Shown here in pieces: positions 51,584-62,644 of a DNA stretch of 64,000 bases (position 1 is its first letter; each line of letters opens with the position of its first letter). Origin of the DNA: Halobacteriales archaeon YIM A00013 (GTDB lineage Archaea > Halobacteriota > Halobacteria > Halobacteriales > Haloarculaceae); assembly GCA_025041195.1 (NCBI GenBank), contig JAKCFM010000001.1:1984001-2048000 (forward strand), given 5' to 3'. The notes beneath the pieces are model-generated. The model was given only the letters and a program-made list of their open reading frames with translations, ran no database searches and was not told the DNA's origin. The position numbers were made by a program, and so were the translations under genes.

Positions 51584-52681
51584 ATGCTGGTGGTCCTCTG
51601 TGTCGATCTCGACGACGACCTTGGCCGCAAAACCGACGTGCAGACGCCGGTTATTGGCCAATCCGATGTCGAGGCGGCAGCCGTCGCGTTAGCCACTGCC
51701 GATCCGGAGGATTCGGACGTGAACGTGCTGTTCGAAGGAGTTCATCTCGGTGAAACGATCGAAGACGAAACCGTGACCGTGGCCGCCGTCACCGGCACGG
51801 ACGGTGGTGACGTGGCAGCCAACAGGGCGGTTGGCGAAGAGGTTGACACCGTGTTGGCCTCGCTCTCGACCGCAGAAGACGTCCACGCGATCGTTGTCAC
51901 GGACGGCGCACAGGACGAAAGCGTGATTCCCGTCATTCGCTCGCGCGTCCCGATCGACAGCGTCCGTCGAGTCGTCGTCCGCCAGGCACAGGATCTGGAA
52001 TCGATGTACTACACCATCAAACAGGTGCTCGCCGATCCTGAAACGCGGGGCACCCTGTTGATCCCGCTCGGGATGTTGTTGCTCATCTACCCGCTCGTCG
52101 AGTTCACCCGACAGTTCGAGCAGATTCCGAATCTGACGCTCGGCGTGGCGAGTGGCATTCTGGGTGCGTATCTCCTCGTGCGCGGGCTCGGACTCGACCG
52201 GACGCTCGACACCGCCGTCGAGCGGGTTCGCCGTGGATTGTTTACCGGTCGGATCACCGTCGTCACGTATGTCGTTGCGCTTGCGCTCGTACTCATCGGG
52301 AGTGTCAACGGTGCTGAGGATCTGGCGATGCCGGAGACCACCGCCGAGACGATCAACGCCGGCGCACGGCTGGTGTATGACACCATCGTCTGGATTGCTG
52401 GGGCAGGAATCATCGCGAGCCTGGGTCATATTGCCGATGAGTATCTCCGGGATCGGTTCCGCTGGCGGCATCTGAACGCGCCGTTCTACGTGGTTGCGAT
52501 CGCTGCGGTCCTCTACAGCGTCGCCGGCTACGTTCTTGAGGCGCTCTCGCCAACCGCGCTCGCCATCACCCTGACCGCAAGCACGCTTCTTGGCGTTTTC
52601 AGCACGCTCGTGTTTGCAATCGCCGAATCGAAGCTCGGTGCCAACGGTGCTCGAAGCGATCCGCGCGACGCCTCACCCTGA
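51584..52681 (+). CDS. DUF373 membrane protein
   Basis: 365 residues. MLVVLCVDLDDDLGRKTDV and TPVIGQSDVEAAAVALA at the N-terminus are the DUF373 signature, an archaeal family. The soluble N-terminal part (1-150) is followed by six or so membrane segments. Convergent overlap with 52673. Role not established. Confidence 0.82.
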   Translation: MLVVLCVDLDDDLGRKTDVQTPVIGQSDVEAAAVALATADPEDSDVNVLFEGVHLGETIEDETVTVAAVTGTDGGDVAANRAVGEEVDTVLASLSTAEDVHAIVVTDGAQDESVIPVIRSRVPIDSVRRVVVRQAQDLESMYYTIKQVLADPETRGTLLIPLGMLLLIYPLVEFTRQFEQIPNLTLGVASGILGAYLLVRGLGLDRTLDTAVERVRRGLFTGRITVVTYVVALALVLIGSVNGAEDLAMPETTAETINAGARLVYDTIVWIAGAGIIASLGHIADEYLRDRFRWRHLNAPFYVVAIAAVLYSVAGYVLEALSPTALAITLTASTLLGVFSTLVFAIAESKLGANGARSDPRDASP

Positions 52682-53020
52682 CAAATCCGCTACCGCCATT
52701 TCACAGCCGACACCCCACAGCGCGCCGCCGAATCCGATCATCAACCAGACAAGCGTCAATCCAACACCAGAACCAATTCCCAGCGAGCTGTGAATGCCGA
52801 ACAACGGCACCACGAGCAAGAGCACAACCGCGAGCGCTTCTGCGGTGCCCGAGCTCTCAAGCCAGATCTTCCGGTGACGATAGCAGAGGACGCCCGCAAC
52901 CGCAACCACAATTCCGACCGCTCCAACGAGTCGCAGTCGAAACGGGTCGCCAAGCGCAAGCATTCCCGCGACGAAGCCGCCACACAGTACCCCTGCCAGA
53001 AGTTCACGTGGTTCGATCAC
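52673..53020 (-). CDS. Small membrane protein
   Basis: 115 residues with three or four hydrophobic segments (LLAGVLCGGFVAGML, LVGAVGIVVAVAGVL, ALAVVLLLVVPLFGI, LTLVWLMIGFGGALW). No known domain recognised. Overlaps the DUF373 gene convergently by 9 bp. Confidence 0.6.
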   Translation of the reverse strand: MIEPRELLAGVLCGGFVAGMLALGDPFRLRLVGAVGIVVAVAGVLCYRHRKIWLESSGTAEALAVVLLLVVPLFGIHSSLGIGSGVGLTLVWLMIGFGGALWGVGCEMAVADLSG

Positions 53021-53080
53021 GTCCAGACATCACTTTGCGATGACATAAAATCACCGTCAGTGGGTGCGCGACCGTCTCAA

Positions 53081-53644
53081 TCAGGTGGCCTTCGCCACGT
53101 ATTTCGCCACCAGATCCGCCTCCCAGTGAAGTTGATCACCTGAAGTGGCTCCGGCGAACGTCGTTCGATTCCGGGTTGCGGGTATGAGCGCCACGGTAAA
53201 CGTCGACACTGCCACGGACGCAACGGTCAAACTCACCCCATCGAGCGCAATCGCACCCTTTTCGACGAGCCACGGTTCGAGTTGGGGTGGGGTAGCAATC
53301 GTCAGCCGTTCGCCGTCGATCGCTTTCAGTTCGGTCGTCCCATCGACGGTTCCGGTCACGAGATGGCCGTCGAAACTATTGTCCACGCCAACCGGTCGCT
53401 CAATGTTGATCGAACTCCCCACATCAAGGGAACCGAGATACGTCCGCTCGATCGTTTCTGTCGAACAAAACGCCGTGAATCGGTCGGGGCCAACGGATTC
53501 CGCCGTCAGACAGACCCCCTGGATAGCGATCGAATCGCCCGCAGACAATCCCGTCGTGTCCGTCGCAATTGCTAGCTCGTGGCCTGCTCCACGACGTTCG
53601 CTCCGCGCAACCGTTCCCATCGTTTCGACAACACCCGTGTACAT
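53081..53644 (-). CDS. ribE: Riboflavin synthase, alpha subunit type
   Basis: 187 residues, with two repeated lumazine-binding barrels. MYTGVVETMGTV and GDSIAIQGVCLTAESVG mark the first barrel; GHLVTGTVDGTTEL and GAIALDGVSLTVASV the second. It forms riboflavin from two molecules of 6,7-dimethyl-8-ribityllumazine. ATG 53644 (MYTG) is family-like; a start 48 bp upstream is rejected. Bacterial-type enzyme; from memory haloarchaea use this type instead of the archaeal RibC. Confidence 0.9.
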   Translation of the reverse strand: MYTGVVETMGTVARSERRGAGHELAIATDTTGLSAGDSIAIQGVCLTAESVGPDRFTAFCSTETIERTYLGSLDVGSSINIERPVGVDNSFDGHLVTGTVDGTTELKAIDGERLTIATPPQLEPWLVEKGAIALDGVSLTVASVAVSTFTVALIPATRNRTTFAGATSGDQLHWEADLVAKYVAKAT

Positions 53645-53932
53645 GACACCAGTTCGTATCGATCGTATTTCCATAGATGTTACGAATTCCAAAACTGTGA
53701 CGATGGATCAAATAGCCATTGAATCCATCAGTATTCTTATCAAAACACTGGCCATACGAAATCATGCCGCAGAGAGGAGATAACTCGCATACCCATCTCT
53801 CTGTTGGTGCATCACCCATCGGTTCGTTTTCGGCCCCGTTTTTTCACGAGTCTATATAAGTCAGTGTTAGAGGGGTTTGATTATCACATACTAGCCATAA
53901 TGGCCATTTTCAGTGCGACCGTAGGAGATCCC

Positions 53933-54352
53933 ATGACCGACCCCGAAACGGTACTCACCAGACTGTACGACGCAGTGTGGAACCGAGCCGATCCATCACT
54001 CGCAGACGAACTGATCCACGAGGAGTACGTCATTCACGACCGCGAACTGGCAGAGGAACTCCGTGGGCCAGCGCTGTACAAAGCGCTTGCAAGCCAGACG
54101 GAAGCGGTATTCCCGGATATGGAGTTCACGATCGAGGAGACGATCACCGCAGGAGAGATGGTCGCACTCCGGTGGACCATGACGGGAACCCACCAGGGCG
54201 AACTGTTTGGAGTTCCACCAACCGAGCATCCTGTCGAACTCTCGGCCATCGAAATGAATCGATTCGAAGACGGAATGCTACTCGAAACCTGGACCGAGAG
54301 CGATCAACTCGGACTCCTCCAGCAAATTGGCGCCACAATCGAACCACCCTGA
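53933..54352 (+). CDS. SnoaL-like ester cyclase-type protein
   Basis: 139 residues, from ATG 53933 with a GGAG ribosome-binding site 8-11 bp upstream. A TATA box (TATATAAG near 53853) lies about 80 bp before. The NTF2-like fold is recognisable from TVLTRLYDAVWNRADPSLAD and EMVALRWTMTGTHQGE. The family includes polyketide cyclases and many of unknown function. Alternative upstream starts (53804, 53900) precede the ribosome-binding site. Confidence 0.75.
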   Translation: MTDPETVLTRLYDAVWNRADPSLADELIHEEYVIHDRELAEELRGPALYKALASQTEAVFPDMEFTIEETITAGEMVALRWTMTGTHQGELFGVPPTEHPVELSAIEMNRFEDGMLLETWTESDQLGLLQQIGATIEPP

Positions 54353-54681
54353 CGCGCACGCTTTACCGGCGCATTCAAACCTGCCAGCGCGACAGTTCAC
54401 GCGAGGCGACGTTCCTAATACGGATAATAACAATCATTTCTATGAATATTGTAAAAATACTTGCGTTCGCTCGGCAGATGTACGGTAATGATTCTCAAAG
54501 GGCGGTCTAAATCCATTGGATGTCCAAAGGTACAGGCCAGATATTCACTAACTCAACAAATACTGTTTTAATAGCCGTCTTCGTATCCATAATTGATGGT
54601 AGACAATTGTGATTCAACAGTAATATCAGCCATAATCAATCGAGTGTTCAGTAATCAGATCGATTTCGAGGTGGTACAGGG
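54353..54681. promoter_or_regulatory. Upstream region of the nitrate operon
   Basis: TATA-like TTTTAATAG at 54566-54574 gives a leader of about 85 nt before nasA. No palindrome stands out; no gene seen. Confidence 0.4.
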
Positions 54682-56754
54682 ATGAGTCGCTGGGTACAGA
54701 CGACGTGCATGCGGTGTGCAGTGGGTTGTGGTCACCTCCAGCGTGGTGTCGACGCGGGCTACGGGCTCGATGTGGTTCGGGGCGACGCCCAGCATCCGAC
54801 GAACCGCGGGCTCGCCTGCCGTCGCGGCGTTCGCGAGACGGCATCACCAGAAGGCACGTGGTTGAGTCGGCCCCTCATTCGCAAGGACGGCGAGCTCGTC
54901 CCAACGACGTGGGACGTGGCGCTAACACGGGTTGGTGACCGGTTCAGGGAAACCATCGCGCGGTCACCGAACGGAATTGGTGTGCTCGGAAGCGGTCAGC
55001 AGACGAACGAAGCCGCCTACGCGCTCGGGAAGTTTGCCAGGGGTGTGCTCGGGACGCGCTACTACGACGCGAACACGACGCTGTGTATGGCCAGCGCCGT
55101 TGGAGCGTACTATCGCGCGTTTGGCTCGGACGCACCGCCGCCCACATACGACGACGTACCGGAGGCGACAACACACGTGGTGTGGGGTGCAAACCCGGCC
55201 GTGGCGCATCCCGTGCTGTTCCGCTGGATCCGTGAAAGCGCCGACGAGGGGACGCTCTGTGTCGTCGATCCGGTCACAACGGAGACTGCCGAGGCGGCCG
55301 ACTACCATATTGCTCCCACGCCAGGCGGCGATCTGGCGCTGGCCAGGGCCGTTCTCACGTTTCTCGACTCGACCGATCGAATCGACGCGTCCTTTGTCGA
55401 CTCTGCGACAAGTGGGCTCTCGACGCTGCTTGATGATTGTCCACCGCTGGAAACGGCGGCGAACGCGGCCGGCGTCGATCCTGCAACGGTCGCGCGGCTC
55501 GGTCGACTGCTCGACGATCGAACGATCATCTACTGGGGAATGGGGATCAACCAGTCCGTGCGTGGCACTCTGAGCGCACAGGCGTTGATCGATCTCTGTC
55601 TGGCCAGCGGAAACATGGGGCCGGGAAGCGGCCCGTTCTCGCTGACCGGGCAGGCCAACTCGATGGGAACCCGCGTCTGTTCCTCGAAAGGCACCTGGCC
55701 CGGCCACCGGTCGTTCGAGAATCCAGCCGCCAGACGGGCCGTGGCAGCCCACTGGGACGTTCCACTCGAACGACTCCCTGCCGACAGCGGCCCAGGGCCG
55801 GTTGGTGTTGTCGAGGCGATCGAAACCGGACCCGTCGAGGCGCTCTACTGTGTGGCAACGAATCCAGTCGCTGGCCTGCCCGACGCAGACACTGTCCGTG
55901 AACGACTCGACGACGCGTTTGTCGTCGTTCAGGACGCGTTCCACACCGTGACAACTGAGTGTGCGGACGTGGTGTTGCCCGCCGCAACGTGGGGGGAATC
56001 GGACGGAACTGCGATGAACATGGAGCGAACCGTTTCTCGGGTTCGCCCGGCGACGGAAACACCCAGCGGAGTCCGTGCTGATCTCGCGATTATCGATGCT
56101 ATCGCCAAACAGCTCGGCGTAACGCTGTTCGAATCACAGTCGGGGACGCCGATACCGGAGGCGGTGTTCGAAGAGTTTAGTGCCCTGACAGCAGACACTC
56201 CGGCAGACTGTTCCGGGATTTCCTACGAGCGACTCGACAGGGAGCTCGCCGTTCGGTGGCCAGCACCAACATCGACCACCAGCGGTGGCTACCGATACGT
56301 CGACGATGGATCTGTCTCGTTCGCAACAGCTGATGGTCGCGCTCGGTTCTCGAACAGCGCATTCGGTGATAGCCTGCCTGAACCCGCCGATGAAACGTAT
56401 CCGCTCGTGCTGACGACTGCTCGTGAGGGTGATCAGTACAACACTGGCGTTCGATCCGGACCAGCAGATATCGTCGAAGGGCGCATCAATCCGGTGACGG
56501 CGGACCACAGCCCGGAAGAAGTGCTCACGATCGACTCCAGACGCGGCGCAATCCGGGCTCGGCTCAGATTCGACAGCTCAATTCCGGAAGGGATGGTGTG
56601 GCTTCCCATTCATCACCCAGACACCAACCGCTTGACGGTCCCCGAAACGGATCCAGATTCGGACGAACCAAACTACAAGCAGTGTGCTGTCCGACTCCAG
56701 CAGTCAGAGGACGCAACCGCCAAATCTACCGAACCGTCGGAGGCCAACGCATAA
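54682..56754 (+). CDS. nasA: Assimilatory nitrate reductase, molybdopterin subunit
   Basis: 690 residues. It reduces nitrate to nitrite using ferredoxin or a similar donor. The 4Fe-4S cluster cysteines are C9, C12, C16 and C46 ([10 protein letters not shown]... GLACRRG). Molybdopterin-binding segments [22 protein letters not shown] and [10 protein letters not shown] are present. Stop overlaps the start of narK by one base. First gene of the nitrate cluster with narK and nirA. Confidence 0.92.
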   Translation: MSRWVQTTCMRCAVGCGHLQRGVDAGYGLDVVRGDAQHPTNRGLACRRGVRETASPEGTWLSRPLIRKDGELVPTTWDVALTRVGDRFRETIARSPNGIGVLGSGQQTNEAAYALGKFARGVLGTRYYDANTTLCMASAVGAYYRAFGSDAPPPTYDDVPEATTHVVWGANPAVAHPVLFRWIRESADEGTLCVVDPVTTETAEAADYHIAPTPGGDLALARAVLTFLDSTDRIDASFVDSATSGLSTLLDDCPPLETAANAAGVDPATVARLGRLLDDRTIIYWGMGINQSVRGTLSAQALIDLCLASGNMGPGSGPFSLTGQANSMGTRVCSSKGTWPGHRSFENPAARRAVAAHWDVPLERLPADSGPGPVGVVEAIETGPVEALYCVATNPVAGLPDADTVRERLDDAFVVVQDAFHTVTTECADVVLPAATWGESDGTAMNMERTVSRVRPATETPSGVRADLAIIDAIAKQLGVTLFESQSGTPIPEAVFEEFSALTADTPADCSGISYERLDRELAVRWPAPTSTTSGGYRYVDDGSVSFATADGRARFSNSAFGDSLPEPADETYPLVLTTAREGDQYNTGVRSGPADIVEGRINPVTADHSPEEVLTIDSRRGAIRARLRFDSSIPEGMVWLPIHHPDTNRLTVPETDPDSDEPNYKQCAVRLQQSEDATAKSTEPSEANA

Positions 56755-58088
56755 TGGGGATCCGAATGACGAAATGGCGGACGCTTGTGCTGGCAACCGT
56801 CGGATTCAACGTCTCGTTTCTGGTCTGGTTTTCGTTTGCGCCGTTTACTGAACAGATCGGTGGGGCGTTCGGCCTCGGGCTCGCACAAATCGGCCTGCTC
56901 ACGAGTGCGGCCGTCTGGATCACTCCACCCGGTCGATTTCTGGCGGGCTGGCTCGCCGATCGGTACGGCGCACCACGCGTGTTCGCCGTCGTGCTGAGTT
57001 ATGTGGGGATTTTCTCCGTCTGGAGTGCGTTTATCACCAGCTACGAGCTGTTCTTTCTCACTCGGCTGGTCGTTGGCTCGGCAGGCGTGACGTTTGTCGT
57101 CGGCATTCAGCACATTGCGCAGTGGTTTCCCAAAGAGCAGCTCGGCACAGCGGAAGGGATCTATGGCGGTATCGGCGACGCCGGGGTGGCCGTCGGCGCA
57201 CTGTTGTTGCCACGGCTGTTTGCCAACTGGTCAGGACCACTGTTCGAGACCGGCTGGCGGGCCGCATTTTTCTATTCGGGGATTCTCGCCGTGGTGGTGG
57301 GTGTGATCTACGGACAGTGGGGTGAATCCGCAGCGACCAAAGCGAAAGCCACCAAGGCACGCAAATCGGCCGGGCTCAAGCAGTGGCTCCACACCGCGAC
57401 TCGATATGGCGTCGTTGCGCTCTCACTTGGCTATCTGATGAGCTTTGGCGTAACACTCTCGTTGAACGGCTGGCTTCCAACCTACTTCCAGGAAGGCTTT
57501 GGCGTCGAAATGGTGCTCGCAAGCACGTTCATGGCGACATTTTCGCTCTCGGCTGGGCTGTTGCGCCCGCTCGGTGGCTGGCTCAGCGACGTTCTCGTCA
57601 GACGCGAGCTCGATCTCCTGCCGATATTTCGCGGCCGCTATCGAGAGCAGTGGACCGTCATCTGCCTCACTGCGGTGGTGCTCTCACTGGTTGCGTTCTG
57701 GATCGCCGGGCGCACCGGAAGCGTCCTGCTCACCGTCAGTGTCGGGCTGTTCGTTGGGCTCTGCTGTGGCTTTGGCGCCGGCGCAATCTTCGCACAGCTC
57801 CCGGCAACGTTTCCACATCGCTCGGGAACGGCTGCGGGCATCGTTGGAGGCATCGGAACGGTCGGCGGCATTGGCTTTCCCCTGCTCTACTCGACGGCCG
57901 GCGCAGCCGGATTCATTCACTCTGGCTATCTCGTCGTCGCGCTCGCAGTGTTGCCGATCGTGTTGTTCAACGCCTGGCTCGCCATCCCACGCCGTGCAGT
58001 GAGAGCCCACGTCGACGGCGTGCTTTCCGTCGGTGTCGAACAGCCACAATCGGTCTCCGATGACGATCGATCGACGACGATCGAGTAA
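56754..58088 (+). CDS. narK: Nitrate/nitrite transporter, MFS NarK family
   Basis: 444 residues from ATG 56754 ([10 protein letters not shown]). [14 protein letters not shown] and [16 protein letters not shown] are NarK-type stretches with the glycine-rich nitrate signature; [14 protein letters not shown] is the MFS loop. Twelve segments. The start overlaps the nasA stop by one base. Imports nitrate for NasA. Confidence 0.9.
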   Translation: MGIRMTKWRTLVLATVGFNVSFLVWFSFAPFTEQIGGAFGLGLAQIGLLTSAAVWITPPGRFLAGWLADRYGAPRVFAVVLSYVGIFSVWSAFITSYELFFLTRLVVGSAGVTFVVGIQHIAQWFPKEQLGTAEGIYGGIGDAGVAVGALLLPRLFANWSGPLFETGWRAAFFYSGILAVVVGVIYGQWGESAATKAKATKARKSAGLKQWLHTATRYGVVALSLGYLMSFGVTLSLNGWLPTYFQEGFGVEMVLASTFMATFSLSAGLLRPLGGWLSDVLVRRELDLLPIFRGRYREQWTVICLTAVVLSLVAFWIAGRTGSVLLTVSVGLFVGLCCGFGAGAIFAQLPATFPHRSGTAAGIVGGIGTVGGIGFPLLYSTAGAAGFIHSGYLVVALAVLPIVLFNAWLAIPRRAVRAHVDGVLSVGVEQPQSVSDDDRSTTIE

Positions 58089-58351
58089 TCACAATTTGGG
58101 AATTCTCACAGTCAGTTCCGTATTTTTTCAAAGTGAGCTAAAAAGACCTGACAGAAGATTCGATATGTACACCCTTATATTCACAAAGTAACATTCAATT
58201 CGGAACGTTCGTCCCATTCTATCCCCAGCGATTCCGAGATATTCAACGATTACAACTATGAGTCTATGAACTAATCGTTCTACCGGACAATGAATTTCGA
58301 TTGGTCACAAATTAACCCAAAAGTTGGACTAATGAATTTCATGGTGTTTCG
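58089..58351 (+). promoter_or_regulatory. Region between narK and nirA
   Basis: Direct repeat AATGAATTTC at 58289-58298 and 58331-58340 (42 bp apart, four helical turns). A TATA-like CTTATATT near 58173 is possible but far from the ATG (58352). No gene. Confidence 0.35.
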
Positions 58352-60106
58352 ATGACACACAAAAAGGAGGCGTACAAGGCAGACTGTTATGGTGATGCGC
58401 TCCGCGAGCGGATCATCGAGTTTGCCAACGCTGGATTCGATTCGATCCCGGCAGACGAGCGCGAGGCGTGGTTTTCGCGGTTTAAATTTTGGGGGCTGTT
58501 CCACCAGCGGAGCGGACAGGAGGGCTATTTCATGCTCCGATTGAGCAACTGTGGTGGCGTGCTCACGCCGGGGCAGTTGCGTGTCATCGGCGAGATAGCC
58601 CGCGAGTTTGCGACGGGACCGGTCGAGAATCCAGTGTTCGGCAACGGCTATCTCGACCTGACGACCCGACAGTCCGTTCAGCTCCACTGGCTTGAACTTG
58701 CGGACATTCCGGCGGTGTTCGAGCGGTTGGAGTCAGTTGGGCTCTCCTCGCGGTCCTCTGGTGGCGATTCGATGCGCAACATATCGGGCTGTCCCGTTGC
58801 TGGGAAAGACCGCCATGAGTTTCTGGAGACGCGCCCACTCCTCGATCGGCTACAGACAGAACTCCGGGGCGACGACTCGCTCTGCAACATGCCCCGGAAG
58901 TTCAATATCAGTGTTACTGGCTGTCGCGAGGGCTGTGCACAGGATTCGATCAACGATGTGGCCTTAGAGCCGGCACAGACGCTCATCGATGGCGAACGTA
59001 TCAAGGGGTTCAACGTGCGGGCTGGCGGGGGGCTTGGCGGGCGAGAACCGCGTCGCGCTCGCTCGCTCGACATCTTCGTCCAGCCCGACCACGCCTACGA
59101 AATCGTCCGTGCATTCGTCGAATACTACCACGAAACCGGCGATCGGACGAATCGAAACCGGAATCGGGCTCGCTTTTTCGTCGATGAGCACGGCACCGAC
59201 ACGATCCGTGAGGAGCTGACGACCCGCGTCGATTTCGAGCTCCATCGCGCCGGGACGAACCTTCGCGATGAGTACACCTACAACGCAGGCAGATCGAGCT
59301 CGGCGGGGAAATACGACCACAGCGGCGTCCACAAGCAACCGGATGGACGAAACTACGTTGGCCTGAGCGTGCCGTGTGGCCGGCTCCGCGCAGACGAAGC
59401 CATCGAGCTAGCCGAGCTTGCCGATCGGTACGGTTCCGGTGAGATTCGGCTGACAAGACGACAGAACCCGATCGTGACGGACGTCTCCGACGATGCACTC
59501 GATGGGTTGCTTGCAGCGTCCTTGCTTGAGGAGCTGCCACCAGAACCAACGCCGTTCAGTCGGGGTGCAATCGCCTGTACGGGGACGGAGTTTTGCCCGC
59601 TGGCACTGACAGAAACGAAAGCAAGAATGGCTGTGCTGCTCCGCTGGCTGCGTGCGAACGTCACTCTGCCGGCGGACGTCTCACAGCTCAAGATCCATTA
59701 TTCGGGCTGTACAGCCGACTGTGGGCAGGCACTGACCGCAGATATCGGCTTGCAGGGAATGCGAGCACGAAAGAACGGGGAGATCGTCGAGGCGCTCGAC
59801 GTCGGTGTCGGTGGCTCAATTGGAACGGAGCCGTCGTTTATCGAGTGGGTCCACCAGCGCGTGCCAGCGGATGAGGTGCCGGGGCTGTTGAAAAACCTCC
59901 TTGAGGCGTTTGGCGCCCTTCGGAGTGACGGCCAGACGTTTCGTGACTGGGTCGATGCCACCGGACACGAGACGCTGATCGAACTCGCACAGCCAGAAGA
60001 AACCGATTACGAAGATCCCTGTCTCTACGATGGAAAGCAGTCGTGGTACCCGTTTGCGTCGGACGAACGGCCTGTCGGTGACAGACCGGCTACCGCAGAC
60101 GACTGA
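58352..60106 (+). CDS. nirA: Ferredoxin-type nitrite reductase
   Basis: 584 residues. It reduces nitrite to ammonium with a siroheme and a coupled 4Fe-4S cluster. The siroheme-cluster cysteines are C409 and C415 (CTGTEFC) and C453, C457 (SGCTADCG). NISVTGCREGCAQ is a further ferrodoxin-nitrite/sulfite reductase repeat. The substrate arginine/lysine region (TRRQNPIVTD) is present. Converges with the Lrp gene. Confidence 0.92.
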   Translation: MTHKKEAYKADCYGDALRERIIEFANAGFDSIPADEREAWFSRFKFWGLFHQRSGQEGYFMLRLSNCGGVLTPGQLRVIGEIAREFATGPVENPVFGNGYLDLTTRQSVQLHWLELADIPAVFERLESVGLSSRSSGGDSMRNISGCPVAGKDRHEFLETRPLLDRLQTELRGDDSLCNMPRKFNISVTGCREGCAQDSINDVALEPAQTLIDGERIKGFNVRAGGGLGGREPRRARSLDIFVQPDHAYEIVRAFVEYYHETGDRTNRNRNRARFFVDEHGTDTIREELTTRVDFELHRAGTNLRDEYTYNAGRSSSAGKYDHSGVHKQPDGRNYVGLSVPCGRLRADEAIELAELADRYGSGEIRLTRRQNPIVTDVSDDALDGLLAASLLEELPPEPTPFSRGAIACTGTEFCPLALTETKARMAVLLRWLRANVTLPADVSQLKIHYSGCTADCGQALTADIGLQGMRARKNGEIVEALDVGVGGSIGTEPSFIEWVHQRVPADEVPGLLKNLLEAFGALRSDGQTFRDWVDATGHETLIELAQPEETDYEDPCLYDGKQSWYPFASDERPVGDRPATADD

Positions 60107-60120
60107 CCACGCCCACTCAC

Positions 60121-60585
60121 TCAGCGCTCGGTATCCCCAAGCGCGACCGGTTCGTTCTCGATGACCGTCTCATGGACGATATCGGTGCTGCCTGCCCTGA
60201 TGGCCGGATCGCTGAGCACTGATTGGACGCGCTCACTCATCGTGATCGAATCCGGAAATCGACCAATGGCGAGCAGGTCGAACTCGCCCGTCACCTCATA
60301 GCAGCTGATGATGTAGCGGTCGGCTTCGAGCGCTTCCGTGATCGATTCTGTAACCTGATTGACGACAAGCTTGAAGACGACCGTGAGCTCGAACCCCAGC
60401 TGGCCGTAGTCCACGATTGATTCGTAGCCGTCGATCACTCCTTCCTCGTCGAGTCGTTGCAGTCGCTTCTGGATGGTTGTCGCAGGGATGTTCGTGCGGT
60501 CTGCGATATCCAGAATCGTCGCTCGGCCGTTTCCCTGGAGCGCATTCACTACGGTCCTGTCTACTGAATCGAATTCGGTCGTCAT
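60121..60585 (-). CDS. Lrp/AsnC-family regulator
   Basis: 154 residues. N-terminal winged helix (DSVDRTVVNALQGNGRATIL, TIQKRLQRLDEEGVIDGY), then an RAM ligand-binding domain with GEFDLLAIG. Lies between nirA and the Amt-GlnK gene, 39 bp upstream of the latter's stop region on the same strand. May sense an amino acid and regulate nitrogen genes. Confidence 0.88.
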   Translation of the reverse strand: MTTEFDSVDRTVVNALQGNGRATILDIADRTNIPATTIQKRLQRLDEEGVIDGYESIVDYGQLGFELTVVFKLVVNQVTESITEALEADRYIISCYEVTGEFDLLAIGRFPDSITMSERVQSVLSDPAIRAGSTDIVHETVIENEPVALGDTER

Positions 60586-60624
60586 CTGTGATAGCTCAAA
60601 ACGATCGGAAACAATACGGGGGGT

Positions 60625-62283
60625 TTACACGGCGTCGCGGCCGGTTTTGTCGGTTCGAATCTGGCGTGCACTCTCGACTGGCAGGACGAACACCTTGCCG
60701 TCACCCGGATCGCCAGTTTGTGCGGCATCGCTGATCGCCAGCTCGACCTCTTCAGCCGGGATGTCCGCGACGACGCACTCGATTTTTACCTTCTGGTGGA
60801 GATCAACGGTGTACTCTTCGCCACGCCATTGGCCCTTTTTCGCCGGCTGTGAGCCACGGCCAGAGACGTTGGTCACCGTCAGCGACGGCGCTCCAACCTC
60901 TGCGAGCGCGCGTTTGACGTCGCCCAGTTTGTCGGGCCGAATGTAGGCCATCACCATTTTGATCTGCCCGTCGTTTGGCTCGCCGCCGTCAGTCCGCAAC
61001 CGGCCACCGTCCGTGGCGGTGGTGTTCTCGTGTCCAAACTCGGGATACGTTTCGACGCCGTGTTCACTCACGTCGAGTCCGTCGCGTTCGTGTGACTGTG
61101 AAACGCGAATCTGGCCGAGTGCCTTCAGCGAGCCGAAGACAGCTCCAGTTGTGGCGATCGTCCAGAGCGCGATGACAGCCACACCGACGATCTGTGCCAC
61201 CATGCTGATGTCTGCGGTTGGCACCGTCAGAAACGGCACTCCCATCAGGACCGCACCGAGAACGCCTGCACTCCCGTGGACGGAAAACACCGCACAGACG
61301 TCGTCGATGTTGAGGTTCTTCTCGATGAACTCGAAGACGATCGGGAGCTGTGCGCCCGCAATCCCGCCGATGATCAGCGCGCCGTACCAGGTGATCAGAT
61401 CCGTGTTCGACGTGATCCCAACCAGGCCCGCGAGCATCCCGTTGGCAACGTACAGCGTGTCAACTTTCTGCGTCTTGTACAGCGAGACCGCACCAGCGCC
61501 GATCGCCCCGGCAGCCATTCCGAGCGTCGTTGTCAGCGCAACCCGACCGACGGTCGCAAAGGAGCCGAGACCGCTGGCGTCCGACAGCAGCGGCGTTGCC
61601 GACGTGCCGACGTTGAAGCCGTACCAGCCAAAGCAGAGTATCAGCGTTCCAAGCACCGCGAACGTGATTGAGTGGCCAGGAATGACGTTCGCACTCCCGT
61701 CGTCGTTGAATCGATCAATCCGCGGGCCGACGATCCACGCCGCCGTCAGCCCTGCAATACCGCCCATCCCGTGGACGATCATGCCACCGGCAAAGTCACC
61801 AAAGCCAAACGCGTCCAGCCAGCCGCCACCCCAGGTGAGCCCCGTCACAACCGGATAGATCACCGCAGCGAGCAACACCGTGTACGTGATGTACGCCCGC
61901 AGTTTCATCCGGCCGGCGACGGCACCGCTGACGATCGTCGCCGCCGTCATCGCGAACACCGCACCGAACAGCCAGGTAACCCAGCCTGTGGACCCAGCAC
62001 TGAGAGTGCCAAGGAGTTCCCCGACGCCACCACCGGTCGTCAACGATCCGACGGCCCCACTCACACCAGCCCCGATGATGAAGAAGGTGATCGCACCCAC
62101 CGACCAGGTGAGCATGTTCTTCGTCAGCTGGTTGGCCACGTTCTTCGAACGGACCTGTCCGGCCTCAAGCATCGCGAATCCGGCGTGCATGAAGAAGATG
62201 AGAAACGTCACCGTCAACACCCACACCATGTTCACCGAGTTCGCGATCGCTCCCGGATCAACCGCCAGAAGGTGCGTGCTCAT
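60625..62283 (-). CDS. amt: Ammonium transporter fused to a C-terminal GlnK (PII) domain
   Basis: 552 residues. Residues 1-395 are Amt: 11 membrane segments, twin pore histidines H171 (HGMGG) and H336 (VHGSAG), and the [13 protein letters not shown] tail that PII binds. A linker (about 400-440) leads to a complete PII domain, 441-552, with [12 protein letters not shown] at the start, T-loop Tyr491 in [14 protein letters not shown], and B-loop [17 protein letters not shown]. Usually amt and glnK are separate adjacent genes. A fused version would place the PII plug permanently beside its pore. The frame is continuous through the linker, so the fusion is not an annotation artefact of this sequence. 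Confidence 0.9.
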   Translation of the reverse strand: MSTHLLAVDPGAIANSVNMVWVLTVTFLIFFMHAGFAMLEAGQVRSKNVANQLTKNMLTWSVGAITFFIIGAGVSGAVGSLTTGGGVGELLGTLSAGSTGWVTWLFGAVFAMTAATIVSGAVAGRMKLRAYITYTVLLAAVIYPVVTGLTWGGGWLDAFGFGDFAGGMIVHGMGGIAGLTAAWIVGPRIDRFNDDGSANVIPGHSITFAVLGTLILCFGWYGFNVGTSATPLLSDASGLGSFATVGRVALTTTLGMAAGAIGAGAVSLYKTQKVDTLYVANGMLAGLVGITSNTDLITWYGALIIGGIAGAQLPIVFEFIEKNLNIDDVCAVFSVHGSAGVLGAVLMGVPFLTVPTADISMVAQIVGVAVIALWTIATTGAVFGSLKALGQIRVSQSHERDGLDVSEHGVETYPEFGHENTTATDGGRLRTDGGEPNDGQIKMVMAYIRPDKLGDVKRALAEVGAPSLTVTNVSGRGSQPAKKGQWRGEEYTVDLHQKVKIECVVADIPAEEVELAISDAAQTGDPGDGKVFVLPVESARQIRTDKTGRDAV

Positions 62284-62644
62284 TCACACACCTCCGTGAT
62301 TACGGCAGCACTTTGTTTATGTTCGTCCACCATTACGCCATTCTGCTGTGGAAACCAGTAGCGTCTCACGTCGAAACACCACGGAATAGTCACACATAAA
62401 GCTTGAGTTGAAAATATGTGATTTCAATACTCAGAATCGTACGGTCGTCCCATTTACCGCACACTGAAGAGAATATAAGGTTGTATTTTGTCCAACCCTT
62501 GCACGATTGGCCATTGGTTTCTGGACGGGCGTCCACTGCAAATGTTGCCAGACGGCGCTGTGAGCCTCGTGCGCGCCCCAATCTTTGTGAGTCCTACACA
62601 GGGGTGGAAAACTGCTTTCCAATGATGGTTCTGATGGTGGATGT
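62284..62644. promoter_or_regulatory. Divergent region between amt-glnK and a methyltransferase
   Basis: 361 bp. A TATA-like CTTTATGTG (minus strand) near 62395-62403 would serve amt. No gene, palindrome or structured element is obvious. Confidence 0.4.
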
